Below, piece after piece: positions 54,787-64,000 of a DNA stretch of 64,000 nucleotides; position 1 is the stretch's first letter; each line of letters starts with the position of its first letter. Source of the DNA: Pseudofrankia saprophytica (lineage in GTDB: Bacteria; Actinomycetota; Actinomycetes; Frankiales; Frankiaceae); assembly GCF_000235425.2 (NCBI RefSeq), contig NZ_KI912267.1:64658-128657 (forward strand). The letters are read 5' to 3'. A program made the position numbers and the translations under genes. Below the pieces are notes generated by a model. It did not search any database. It saw nothing but the letters and a program-made list of their open reading frames with translations, and had not been told where the DNA came from.

Positions 54787-55638
54787 CTAAAACAGGATCG
54801 ACGCGAAGGTGCCGACGCGGCTGAAGCCCACCCGCTCGTAGGCGCGGCGGGCGGGCAGGTTGAAGTCGTTGACGTACAGGCTGACGACCGGCGCGTACAT
54901 CGCCTGCGCCAGCGCCACGACGCTCGCCGTGCCGGCGGCGCCGAGCCCGCGGCCGCGCAGCCGCGGCGCGACCCAGACGCCCTGCACCTGGCTCACCCCG
55001 CCGGCGATCGCGCCGATCTCGGCCTTGAACAGCACCTGCCCGTCCTCGATCCGCGCGAACGAGCGGCGCTGCCCGACGAACTCCGCGACGCGGGCGCGGT
55101 AGAGCGCGCCGCCGTCAGCGAGGATCGGCGACACGCCGATCTCCTCGGTGAACATCGCGATGCTTGCCGGCATCAGGATGTCCAGCTCGTCCGGGCGTAC
55201 CAGCCGAACGCACGGGTCGGGGGCGACCAGCGGCGACCCTTCGATCACCAGTAACGGCTGCTCGCCCCGCACCTCGCGAGCCGGCCCCCAGAAAGGCTCC
55301 AGGTGACCCCACAGCTCGGCCACCGCGCCAGCCTCGCCGACGATCGACGAGCAGCGCCGGCCGGACCGGCGGGCCCGTTCGGCGAACAGCCGAACGGACG
55401 CGGCACCGGCACCGACCGGCCACAGGTTCGCGCCCGAATAGCACAGCGCGGCGATCCTGCCGTCGACGACGTGTCCCCAGACCTCCGCGCCCAGCCGCCA
55501 CGGGTCGAGCCCACAGGCCTCCACCCGGGACGCGACGAACACGTCGGTGACCGGGTCCCGGGCCAGCAGCTGACGGACCGCGGGCAGGTCGCGGTCGTCG
55601 AGCAGCCGGACCGGGCTAGACCGTAGTGGCAGACCCAT
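54787..55638 (-). CDS. GNAT-family N-acetyltransferase with DUF4081 N-terminus
   Basis: 283-aa two-domain protein. N-terminal DUF4081-like region (1-130, LLDDRDLPAVRQLLARDPVT); C-terminal GNAT fold (about 150-283) with the acetyl-CoA loop VWVAPRLRGRGLGAAG and a final strand LYVNDFNLPARRAYERVGFS. The substrate is unknown. It follows ispG by 19 bases on the same strand, as Rv2867c follows gcpE in M. tuberculosis, so it is probably part of the ispG transcript. Confidence 0.88.
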   Translation of the reverse strand: MGLPLRSSPVRLLDDRDLPAVRQLLARDPVTDVFVASRVEACGLDPWRLGAEVWGHVVDGRIAALCYSGANLWPVGAGAASVRLFAERARRSGRRCSSIVGEAGAVAELWGHLEPFWGPAREVRGEQPLLVIEGSPLVAPDPCVRLVRPDELDILMPASIAMFTEEIGVSPILADGGALYRARVAEFVGQRRSFARIEDGQVLFKAEIGAIAGGVSQVQGVWVAPRLRGRGLGAAGTASVVALAQAMYAPVVSLYVNDFNLPARRAYERVGFSRVGTFASILF

Positions 55639-55657
55639 CCAGCATCATGATCCGCGG

Positions 55658-56812
<1,155 letters not shown>

Positions 56813-56884
56813 TTTGTCCTCACTGGGATATGGATGCGATTGGGCGCACGGCAGACCGATGCCCGGAGCGGCGCGCCTCGCGGG

Positions 56885-58066
56885 TCACTGCAGACGGATC
56901 GGGTTGACGATGTCGGCGGACAGGATGAGCAGGCTGAACCCGAGCAACACGACGACCGTCGCGTACGTGGCTGGTAACAGCTTGGCGAAGTCCACCCGTT
57001 TCACGGGGCCACGGTAGCCACGCAGTCGGCGCACCCCATGCCGTGCCTGCTCGAATGCCAGGACGGCGATGTGGCCGCCGTCGAGCGGCAGCAGCGGCAG
57101 CAGGTTGAAGATCCCGACGGCGAGGTTGATCGCCGCCACCAGGACCAGGAAGTCGCGGATCCGGTCCGGCCAGGAGCTGCCCGGCGCGGCGACGACATCA
57201 CCGCCGATGCGGGCGGCGCCCACGACGCTGACGAATCCGGCGGGGTCACGGTTGTCGCTGAACAGGTTGCCCAGGTCATCGAGACGATGGGTCAGCGTGT
57301 CGTACATCCCGGTGAAGCCAGACCAGATGACCTCGCCGGTGCGCGGGATCGCCGCGATCGGACCGTAGCGCTCGGAGTCCGTGCCCGGCTTCACCCCGAT
57401 GGCCCCGACCGGGTCGGACCCCTCGGCGCCGGTCTGCCGGTCGCGCAGCACCTGCACGAGATCCGGGCGCAGCGTGACCTGCTTGCCGTCCCGGTCGACG
57501 ACGACGGTCGCGGCGCCCGCGCCGTGGTCACGCACGAGCTGGGTGAACTGCTTCCAGGTCGTGACCCGCACGCCGTCGAAGGACAGCACCCGGTCGCCGA
57601 CCTCCATGCCGGCCGCGGCCGCCGGGCCGGGGCCCGAGCACTGGGTACTGGTCGACACGCAGCTGGTCGCGCCGATCTTGTTCTCGCTCACCTTCGGCGT
57701 GCCGAGCGCGATCAGGACGGTGTAGATCAGCACGATGGCGATGATGAAGTGCACCACCGAGCCGGCGGACATCACCACGAACCGAGCCCGGGCCGGCTTG
57801 TTGTAGAACGCCCGCGGTACGTCGTTCGGGTCGATCTCCTCGAGGGGGGTCATCCCCTCGATCTTCACGAACCCGCCGGCGGGGACCAGCTTGACGCCGT
57901 ACTCCGTTTCGCCGCGCTTGCTCGACCACACGGTCGGGCCGAAGCCGACGAAGAACCGGGAGGCCTTCATCCCGTAGTGCCGGGCCGTGAAGAAGTGGCC
58001 CGCCTCGTGCAGGCAGACCGACACCAGCAGCGCCACCGCGAAGGCGACGATGCCAAGGATCATCAC
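56885..58066 (-). CDS. Site-2 protease, RseP/Rip1 family (M50)
   Basis: Intramembrane zinc metalloprotease, 393 aa, that releases anti-sigma factors and other membrane substrates. Zinc site HEAGH in VCLHEAGHFFTARHYGMKAS and the third ligand LDG in NLLPLLPLDGGHI. A PDZ domain lies between (about 130-215; MEVGDRVLSFDGVRVTTWKQ). About four membrane helices. It overlaps dxr by 4 bp (GTGA/ATGA type) and precedes ispG by 72 bases, the order also seen as Rv2870c-Rv2869c-Rv2868c. Substrates could include the membrane partner of the ECF sigma factor at 17.6 kb, but nothing links them directly. Confidence 0.93.
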   Translation of the reverse strand: MMILGIVAFAVALLVSVCLHEAGHFFTARHYGMKASRFFVGFGPTVWSSKRGETEYGVKLVPAGGFVKIEGMTPLEEIDPNDVPRAFYNKPARARFVVMSAGSVVHFIIAIVLIYTVLIALGTPKVSENKIGATSCVSTSTQCSGPGPAAAAGMEVGDRVLSFDGVRVTTWKQFTQLVRDHGAGAATVVVDRDGKQVTLRPDLVQVLRDRQTGAEGSDPVGAIGVKPGTDSERYGPIAAIPRTGEVIWSGFTGMYDTLTHRLDDLGNLFSDNRDPAGFVSVVGAARIGGDVVAAPGSSWPDRIRDFLVLVAAINLAVGIFNLLPLLPLDGGHIAVLAFEQARHGVRRLRGYRGPVKRVDFAKLLPATYATVVVLLGFSLLILSADIVNPIRLQ

Positions 58067-59292
58067 CGCGACACCACCTCGTTGGCCGTCTGGTCGATCA
58101 GCCGGTTCGCGGCGGCCCGGGCCTCACGCTCGGTGGCGAAGACCTCGTCGAGGGTCGGCTTGGCGATCACCTCGTGCGCCGAGAGCACCTCCGCGACGAC
58201 GTCGACGATCCGGACGAACGGCAGCCGCCCCGCGATGAAGGCGGCGACCGCCTCCTCGTTGGCGGCGTTGAAGACCGCCGGCGCGGTCCCGCCACGCTTG
58301 CCCGTCTCCCGCGCGAGCCCCACCGCCGGGAAGGCGGTGGTGTCCAGCGGGAAGAAGTTGAGGGTCTGCGCGGTCGTCCAGTCCATCGGCCGCTGGGCCT
58401 CCGGAACCCGCTCCGGCCAGCCGAGCGCCAGCGCGATCGGCAGCCGCATGTCGGGCGGTGAGACCTGGGCCAGCGTCGAGCCGTCGTAGAACTCGACCAT
58501 CGAGTGCACCAGCGACTGCGGGTGTACGACGACATCGATGTCGTCGTACGGAATACCGAACAGCAGCTGTGCCTCGATCAGCTCGAGGCCCTTGTTCATC
58601 AGGGTCGCCGAGTTGATCGTGATGACGGGGCCCATCGCCCAGGTCGGGTGCGCGAGCGCCTGGTCCAGCGTGACCGCCTCCAGCTCCGCGCGCTTCTTGC
58701 CGCGGAACGGCCCGCCCGAGGCGGTGAGGATCAGCTTGCGCACCTCGTGTCGCCGCCCGCCGCGCAGGCACTGCGCGAGCGCGGAATGCTCCGAGTCCAC
58801 CGGGACCAGGCGGTCCGGGTCATCGCCGACGGCGTCGAGTACCAGCGGACCGCCGACGACGAGCGACTCCTTGTTCGCGAGCGCCACCGTGCGGCCGGCC
58901 GCCAGCGCGGCAAGGGTGGACGGGAGCCCCACGGAGCCGGTGATGCCGTTGAGCACGATGTCACACGGCCACGCGGCGATCTCGAGCGCGGCCTCGGGGC
59001 CGCCCAGGATCTTCGGGACGACGAACTCGCCCTTGCGGTAGCCGCGCTTCGCCGCCTCCGCGTAGAAGGCGAGCTGCAGGTCCTGCACGGCCGAGGCCGC
59101 CGACACCCCGACGACCTCGACGCCCAGGTCGAGCGCCTGCCGCGCGAGCAGTTCCACGCGCGACCCGCCGCCGAGCAGAGCGACGACCCGGAACTCGTCC
59201 GGGTTGCGCTGGACCACGTCGATCGCCTGGGTCCCGATTGATCCCGTCGACCCGAGCAGAACGACCTCACGTACGACCCGTGGCTGCGACAC
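58063..59292 (-). CDS. dxr: 1-deoxy-D-xylulose-5-phosphate reductoisomerase
   Basis: NADPH- and metal-dependent second step of the MEP pathway. 409 aa. N-terminal nucleotide motif VLLGSTGSIGTQ, then ALANKESLVVGG, metal and active-site regions PVDSEHSALAQCL and ILTASGGPFRG, HPTWAMGPVITINSATLMNK, HPQSLVHSMVEF. GTG start 59292 with no strong ribosome-binding site. It overlaps the protease by 4 bp. Confidence 0.96.
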   Translation of the reverse strand: MSQPRVVREVVLLGSTGSIGTQAIDVVQRNPDEFRVVALLGGGSRVELLARQALDLGVEVVGVSAASAVQDLQLAFYAEAAKRGYRKGEFVVPKILGGPEAALEIAAWPCDIVLNGITGSVGLPSTLAALAAGRTVALANKESLVVGGPLVLDAVGDDPDRLVPVDSEHSALAQCLRGGRRHEVRKLILTASGGPFRGKKRAELEAVTLDQALAHPTWAMGPVITINSATLMNKGLELIEAQLLFGIPYDDIDVVVHPQSLVHSMVEFYDGSTLAQVSPPDMRLPIALALGWPERVPEAQRPMDWTTAQTLNFFPLDTTAFPAVGLARETGKRGGTAPAVFNAANEEAVAAFIAGRLPFVRIVDVVAEVLSAHEVIAKPTLDEVFATEREARAAANRLIDQTANEVVSR

Positions 59293-59400
59293 CCGTCCAT
59301 TGTCGCAGGCTCGTCCCTGGCTCGACGACGGCCTGTTCGGTTCACCCCTGTTCGGTTCATGACACCCCGCGCCCGCCCCGTGTGGAACCGGGAGCCAGGC

Positions 59401-60819
59401 TCAGCCGCCGGCGAGGGCGCTGCCCAGGGAGCCGGCGATGCCCGGGGAGTCCGCCGACACGACCGATCCGACCACCGGGTGGGCCTGGAAGTAGAGCAGG
59501 CTGACCACCGTCGCGCTGAACGACGTCGCGGTCGGGCCGAGCTCGGGGCGTGCCTGCGCCTGGGGCCACGTGTGGCCGCCGCCGGTGACCGACAGGGCGC
59601 CGACATCGGGCTTCCCGTCGCAGGTCCAGGCGGTCAGCTTGCCGAGCCCGGGCAATACCTCGTCCTTGGGTTCCGCGCCACAGCCGGCGGCCTGCGCGTA
59701 GCGGCGGAGACGGTCGGGCACCGGCTGCGCGGTGACACCGGTGAACGGGGCCGCCCGCGGCGCACCGCCCCCGTCCCAGGGGGCGATCTGGTCGGCCGCG
59801 CCGTGGATCTCGAGCAGGTTCGTGACGGTCTTCACGCAGCTCGCCGGCACCGTGGCGCCGGCCACGGAGACGATCGCGGCGATCCGCCCGGGCAGCGCGC
59901 AGCTCGCGGCCACCGCCATGTCGGCGCCGTCCCCGAACCCGGTGGCGAAGACCCGGTCGTCGGCGAGGCAGCCGCGGCCGCGCAGGTCGTTCAGCAGCGC
60001 GGCGACGAACGCCACGTCATCCGGCCCGACGGCGCTCGACCGGATGAAGTTCCACCGCTTGTCGACCCCGGCCGGGACGACGACGACGTAGCCACGCTTC
60101 GTCGCCTCGCCGGCCAGGCCGGTGTAGGCCTCCAGGTCGGTGGGTGCCTGACCGTCGCCGTGGAAGTTGAGGATCACCGGCCGAGGCTGGTTGTCGCCCG
60201 CGGCGGCGGGTGGGACGGCGAGCAGGTAGCTCCGCTTCGCCGAGCCGACGGTGACGGTCTCGGCGGTCACGCCCGCCGGCAGCGTCTTGCCGGTCTTGCA
60301 GCCGCTCGGAGCGGGCGAGGCCACGACGACGCTCGCGCCGTCTCCCCCGCCGCTCCCGTCGGTGGCCGCCCCCGCGCCGCCGTCGGGAAGGCCCGCCCGC
60401 GCCGCGGCGGCGATGTTCGCCCCCGGCTCGCCCGACGACCGCGACGGGTCGTGCGCGAGCGCGTACCAGAGCAGCATCAGGAGCACGATGCCGGCGGCGG
60501 CGATCGGAACCAGCGTCGTGCTCCTGGACGTACCCGCGCGCGGGCCGCCCCGGCCGGCCACCCGCGCGCGGCGCGGCCCCGAGGCGCGGTGCCCGCGGCC
60601 GGGAGTGGCGTCGCGCCCGCCGGACTCGAGCCGGCTGGCCAGGCCGCGGCCGGTGGAGGAGCGCGCCGGGACCCGGCGGGCCGAGACATCGCCGCCGCCC
60701 CGGCCGGCGACGGGCCTGCCGGCGGCGGCGCTCCCGCCACGGCCCGCGGCACCGCCGCGACCGGTGGCACCACCGCGACCCGCGCCGCCGCCCCTGGCGG
60801 GCGGGTTATCGAAGGCCAC
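59401..60819 (-). CDS. LpqC/PHB-depolymerase-like alpha/beta hydrolase lacking the nucleophilic serine
   Basis: Membrane-anchored alpha/beta-hydrolase-fold protein, 472 aa. A cytoplasmic Gly/Arg-rich disordered region (1-100), one helix (about 102-120, [19 protein letters not shown]), a Gly/Ser linker, then the hydrolase domain (about 195-450). The fold is seen in [45 protein letters not shown] and [11 protein letters not shown], so the acid and histidine are retained. The nucleophile elbow, usually GxSxG, reads GFGDG ([11 protein letters not shown]), so Ser is Gly. That suggests a catalytically dead binding or scaffold protein. GTG start 60819 overlaps the rlmN end by 14 bp. Confidence 0.82.
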   Translation of the reverse strand: MAFDNPPARGGGAGRGGATGRGGAAGRGGSAAAGRPVAGRGGGDVSARRVPARSSTGRGLASRLESGGRDATPGRGHRASGPRRARVAGRGGPRAGTSRSTTLVPIAAAGIVLLMLLWYALAHDPSRSSGEPGANIAAAARAGLPDGGAGAATDGSGGGDGASVVVASPAPSGCKTGKTLPAGVTAETVTVGSAKRSYLLAVPPAAAGDNQPRPVILNFHGDGQAPTDLEAYTGLAGEATKRGYVVVVPAGVDKRWNFIRSSAVGPDDVAFVAALLNDLRGRGCLADDRVFATGFGDGADMAVAASCALPGRIAAIVSVAGATVPASCVKTVTNLLEIHGAADQIAPWDGGGAPRAAPFTGVTAQPVPDRLRRYAQAAGCGAEPKDEVLPGLGKLTAWTCDGKPDVGALSVTGGGHTWPQAQARPELGPTATSFSATVVSLLYFQAHPVVGSVVSADSPGIAGSLGSALAGG

Positions 60820-62140
60820 GGCCCACGTCGGCGTCGCCGAGGCCCGGGACGCCCTCCAGGTTGTCGGTGACGCCCAGGGTGACCTCGCCGGCGCGGTCCG
60901 CCCGGCGGGGACCCGCGGTGTCGTCGGTGTCGTCGGCGGCGAGCTGGCCGCAGGCGGCCGCGATCTCGCGGCCGCGGGTGTCGCGGACGGTCGTGGTGAT
61001 CCCGCGGGCGCGCAGCCGGGCGACGAACTCCCGCTCGGCCGACCCGGCGCTGGCGTGCCAGCTCGATCCCCGGGTCGGGTTGAGCGGGATCAGGTTGACG
61101 TGCGCGGGTCGCCCGGCCAGGCGCCTGGCGAGCAGATCGGCCCGCTCGGGCTGGTCGTTGACCCCGCCGATGAGGGCGTACTCGATGCTCACCCGCCGTC
61201 CCGTCAGCGACGCGTACTCCCAGGCGGCGTCGAGCACCTCGGCCACCTTCCAGCGAGTGTTGATCGGGACGAGGGTGTCGCGCAGCTCGTCGTCGGGAGC
61301 GTGCAGGGAGACCGCGAGCCGCACCGGCAGCCCCTCGCGGGCGAGCCGGCCGATCGCCGGGACGAGGCCGACCGTGGAGACGGTGAGGGCGCGGGCGGAG
61401 ATCCCCAGGCCGTCCGGAGCCGGGTCGCTGATCCGGCGCAGCGCGGTGACCAGGGCCCGGTAGTTCGCGAGCGGCTCGCCCATGCCCATGAACACGACGT
61501 TGGACAGCCGGTCCCGCGGCCTCCCGGAACCCGGCGCTGAGGCAGTCTCGCGTTCCGCCTGACCGGGCTGCCCGTCGGCGCCGGGCAGTTCGCCGCGGCG
61601 AAGCACCCTGGCGGCGTCCACGACCTGTTCGACGATCTCGGCGACCGTCAGGTTGCGCGTGAGCCCGCCCTGACCGGTCGCGCAGAACGGGCAGCCCATC
61701 CCGCAGCCGGCCTGGCTGGAGACGCACACGGTCGACCGGTCCGGGTAGCGCATCAGCACCGACTCGATCGTCGCGCCGTCGACGGTGCGCCACGCGGTCT
61801 TGCGGGTCGCGCCGTCGTCGCAGGTCAGCGTCTTGCCGGCGGTCAGCAGCCTCGGCAGCAGCGCGTCGGCCAGCACGTCGCGGGCGGCGGTCGGCAGGTC
61901 GGTCATGCCGGCGGTGTCGCCGGGAGCGGCGAGCCGGGCGAAGTAGTGCCGGGCGAGCTGGTCGGCCCGGAAGGCCGGCTGACCGAGCTCGACGGCCGCC
62001 GCGCGGCGCTCGTCGCGGGAGAGGTCCGCCAGGTGCCGTGGGGGCTTCACCCGACGAGGTGTGAGGGTGAGGCCGACCGACTGCCCGGCTGGACCATCGG
62101 TCCCGGCGGGCTGGTCAGTTCCGGCTCTGGTGACTGTCAT
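60806..62140 (-). CDS. rlmN: Dual-specificity RNA methyltransferase RlmN
   Basis: Radical-SAM enzyme methylating C2 of A2503 in 23S rRNA and A37 in tRNAs. 444 aa from the ATG at 62140. Radical-SAM CxxxCxxC at C146, C150 and C153 ([13 protein letters not shown]), [38 protein letters not shown], and the methyl-carrying/resolving C-terminal cysteine in [12 protein letters not shown] polar insertion of about 30 residues ([20 protein letters not shown]) lies before [10 protein letters not shown]. The position between dxr and cdsA matches Rv2880c. Confidence 0.95.
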   Translation of the reverse strand: MTVTRAGTDQPAGTDGPAGQSVGLTLTPRRVKPPRHLADLSRDERRAAAVELGQPAFRADQLARHYFARLAAPGDTAGMTDLPTAARDVLADALLPRLLTAGKTLTCDDGATRKTAWRTVDGATIESVLMRYPDRSTVCVSSQAGCGMGCPFCATGQGGLTRNLTVAEIVEQVVDAARVLRRGELPGADGQPGQAERETASAPGSGRPRDRLSNVVFMGMGEPLANYRALVTALRRISDPAPDGLGISARALTVSTVGLVPAIGRLAREGLPVRLAVSLHAPDDELRDTLVPINTRWKVAEVLDAAWEYASLTGRRVSIEYALIGGVNDQPERADLLARRLAGRPAHVNLIPLNPTRGSSWHASAGSAEREFVARLRARGITTTVRDTRGREIAAACGQLAADDTDDTAGPRRADRAGEVTLGVTDNLEGVPGLGDADVGRGLR

Positions 62141-62198
62141 AGCTCTGCCAGTGTGCCAAACCGACCCAGCGCCCGCTCCCGGAGGAGATCCGCGGAGG

Positions 62199-63311
62199 CT
62201 AGCCCGGGGGTAGGAAGGCGGTGATGAGCAGCCAGGCGACCGGCGCGGTGCACAGCAGTGAGTCGAGCCTGTCCATGATCCCACCGTGGCCGGGCAGGAG
62301 GTTGCCCATGTCCTTGATGCCGATGTCCCGTTTGAGCAGCGACTCGCCGAGGTCGCCGACCGTGGCGGTGCACACGGCGGCAAGCCCGAGAATCACCCCC
62401 TGCCAGACGTGGCCGCCCAGCGGCCAGCTGACGACCACGCTCGCGACGACGACGCAGGCGGTCGCGGAGCCGGCGAAACCCTCCCAGGACTTGCCCGGTG
62501 AGACCGTCGGGGCGAGCTTGTGCCGCCCGCCGGAGAGCACCCCGGCGGTGTAGCCGCCGATGTCGCTCGCGACGACCGTGCCGAGGAAGGCCACCACCCG
62601 CCAGCTGCCGTCGGCGGGCGCGGTCAGCAGCGCCGCGAAGCCGGCGGCGAACCCGACATAGACAGCGGCGAAGATCGTGGCGGCCAGGTCGGCCGGCAGC
62701 CCCGCCGGCTCGCCCAGGGCACGGACCGCCACGGCGAGCAGCACGGTGAGCGCGAGCGCGCCGACCAGCGCGCCGGGACCGCCGGCGTAGGCGGCGATCG
62801 GCATCGCCACGGCGCCGGCGAGGAGCGGTGCCAGCGGCGGCCGCAGCCCCGCGAGCCGCAGCGCCCGCACGACCTCGAAGGTTCCGATCGCGACGGCGAC
62901 GCAGACGACGCCGATGAACCCGGCCTTGACGGTGAACAGCGGTACCAGGATCAGCGCGCCAAGCAGGACGCCGACGGCGATGGCCGCGCGCAGGTTGCGG
63001 CCGGCCCTGATCCGCCGCCGGGACGACGGGGCCGGCTCGTCGGCCGACCCGCCCGGTCCGGCCGGCCTGGCCCGCTCTGTCCGTCCCGCCTGGTTCTCGG
63101 GGGACGGGTCGTGGTCCGTGGGGGAAGGGTCGTCCGCGGCCGGTGGTCTCATGACGGCGTCGTCCGCCGCGGGGGACGCGGCCGGCTCACCGACGGACCC
63201 ATCGGTCGCCATCGGCTCGCCGACGGGCCCGCTGGCGCGGAGCAGCGAGCTGGGGGAGGCTTTCTGGCCCAGCCCGTCGGCCGGCGCCGTGGCGCGCAGA
63301 CCTTCGCTCAC
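62199..63311 (-). CDS. cdsA: Phosphatidate cytidylyltransferase
   Basis: Integral membrane enzyme that makes CDP-diacylglycerol for phospholipid synthesis. 370 aa: a long polar cytoplasmic N-terminus (about 1-105, Pro/Ala/Ser-rich, longer than usual), then about eight helices. Signature at the C-terminus: [70 protein letters not shown] start 63311 with GGGGCGAG upstream; later starts would trim the low-complexity leader. It follows frr, as in most actinobacteria. Confidence 0.95.
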   Translation of the reverse strand: MSEGLRATAPADGLGQKASPSSLLRASGPVGEPMATDGSVGEPAASPAADDAVMRPPAADDPSPTDHDPSPENQAGRTERARPAGPGGSADEPAPSSRRRIRAGRNLRAAIAVGVLLGALILVPLFTVKAGFIGVVCVAVAIGTFEVVRALRLAGLRPPLAPLLAGAVAMPIAAYAGGPGALVGALALTVLLAVAVRALGEPAGLPADLAATIFAAVYVGFAAGFAALLTAPADGSWRVVAFLGTVVASDIGGYTAGVLSGGRHKLAPTVSPGKSWEGFAGSATACVVVASVVVSWPLGGHVWQGVILGLAAVCTATVGDLGESLLKRDIGIKDMGNLLPGHGGIMDRLDSLLCTAPVAWLLITAFLPPG

Positions 63312-63475
63312 CTCGCCCCTTCGCTGACCTCGCGTCGTTGGTCTGGGGGATGGTCCCCCAGCCAGGCATCATGGGCCACCGGGAGCCCGTGGCGGAACAT
63401 TCCCTCGGATTCGTCGGCGCGGATCGGAGGCATCGGGCGGTGTCGCCCGATGCCCGCTCAGCCGGCAGGAAGCGC

Positions 63476-64000
63476 TCAGACCGACAGGAGGTCGGATTCC
63501 TTGGTCTTGAGCAGCTCGTCGATCTGGGCGACATAGCGATGCGTCGCTTCGTCCAGGTCCTTCTCCGCCCTGCGGCCGTCGTCCTCGCCGGCCTCCCCGT
63601 CCCGGACGATCCGGTCCAGTGCCTCCTTGGCATGCCGACGCACGTTGCGGATGCTGATCTTGGCGTCCTCGGCCTTGCCACGGGCCACCTTGACCAGGTC
63701 GCGCCGGCGCTGCTCGGAGAGCTCGGGGAAGACCACCCGGATGATCGAGCCGTCGTTGCTCGGGTTCACACCGAGGTCGGAGTCACGGATCGCCTTCTCG
63801 ACGGCGCCCACCGACGACTTGTCATACGGCGTGATGATGACCATGCGGGGCTCAGGGATGTGGAACGATGCCAGCTGCTGAACGGGGGTGGGCGCGCCGT
63901 AGTAGTCAACGACGATCTTCGAGAACACGGCGGGCGTGATGCGACCCGTCCGGATGTTGGCGAAGTCGTCCTTGGCGACCGAGACGGCCTTGTCCATCTT
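63476..64000 (-). CDS. frr: Ribosome recycling factor (5' end outside window)
   Basis: Splits post-termination ribosomes with EF-G. The visible 174 residues cover most of the protein; about 11 N-terminal residues lie past base 64000 (the first in-window codon is Lys, before [19 protein letters not shown]). Both domains are intact: [20 protein letters not shown] (domain II) and [20 protein letters not shown], then [14 protein letters not shown] at the C-terminus. It precedes cdsA, the conserved frr-cdsA-rlmN order. The 164-base spacer to cdsA shows nothing notable. Confidence 0.97.
   Translation of the reverse strand, partial: KMDKAVSVAKDDFANIRTGRITPAVFSKIVVDYYGAPTPVQQLASFHIPEPRMVIITPYDKSSVGAVEKAIRDSDLGVNPSNDGSIIRVVFPELSEQRRRDLVKVARGKAEDAKISIRNVRRHAKEALDRIVRDGEAGEDDGRRAEKDLDEATHRYVAQIDELLKTKESDLLSV

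Overview
This window is GC-rich (roughly 70 percent or more) chromosomal DNA from an actinobacterium. Gene order and proteins fit a filamentous actinomycete, most likely a Frankia or Pseudofrankia relative; that assignment is inference. Nearly all housekeeping genes are on the minus strand, in the same order as the Mycobacterium tuberculosis Rv2733c-Rv2882c segment as I know it: rimO, ftsK, rnj, dapA, thyX, dapB, M16 peptidase, pnp, rpsO, ribF, truB, nrnA, rbfA, infB, ylxR, nusA, rimP, DUF4439 genes, GNAT, ispG, rip1, dxr, rlmN, cdsA, frr.

Layout. 1-6.2 kb: rimO (runs off the left edge), a RodZ-like membrane HTH protein, ftsK and a vapBC toxin-antitoxin pair. 6.2-9.6 kb: rnj-dapA, then about 700 bases with no convincing gene. 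9.6-12.1 kb: two unrecognised membrane proteins on opposite strands. 12.3-16.2 kb: phosphoketolase plus acetate kinase. 16.4-18.3 kb: ECF sigma factor with a CU044_5270-like membrane partner. 18.4-25 kb: thyX, hisS, and a plus-strand Hsp70 with a J-like/Fn3-like partner. 25-31.3 kb: dapB, M16 peptidase, pnp, rpsO, ribF. 31.4-39.4 kb: a plus-strand type I restriction-modification island (hsdS, hsdM, hsdS, hsdR) between ribF and truB. 39.4-48.6 kb: the truB-to-rimP translation/transcription operon. 48.9-50.2 kb: two ferritin-like/alanine-rich proteins. 50.3-54.6 kb: an Rrf2 regulator and a complete sulfate ABC transporter. 54.8-64 kb: isoprenoid (ispG, dxr), site-2 protease, an esterase-like pseudoenzyme, rlmN, cdsA and frr (runs off the right edge).

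How it works together. The right half makes ribosome and translation factors (RimP, NusA, IF-2, RbfA, TruB, S15, RRF, RlmN, RimO) and RNA decay enzymes (PNPase, RNase J, NrnA). DapA and DapB feed lysine and peptidoglycan synthesis, IspG and Dxr feed isoprenoids, and ThyX makes dTMP. Lineage-specific cargo (vapBC, xfp-ackA, sigma pair, Hsp70 pair, RM island, sulfate transporter) sits between the conserved blocks.

Most notable observations: nine starts carry a TANNNT hexamer exactly 6-7 nt upstream of an ATG or GTG, the signature of leaderless mRNAs; two copies of that promoter-plus-start segment precede hsdS1 and hsdM, with a hairpin element at the island edge; the esterase has lost its nucleophilic serine; a long perfect inverted repeat precedes xfp; and the rpsO-pnp spacer has mutually exclusive hairpins. 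I saw no tRNA, rRNA, CRISPR array or recognisable transposase.
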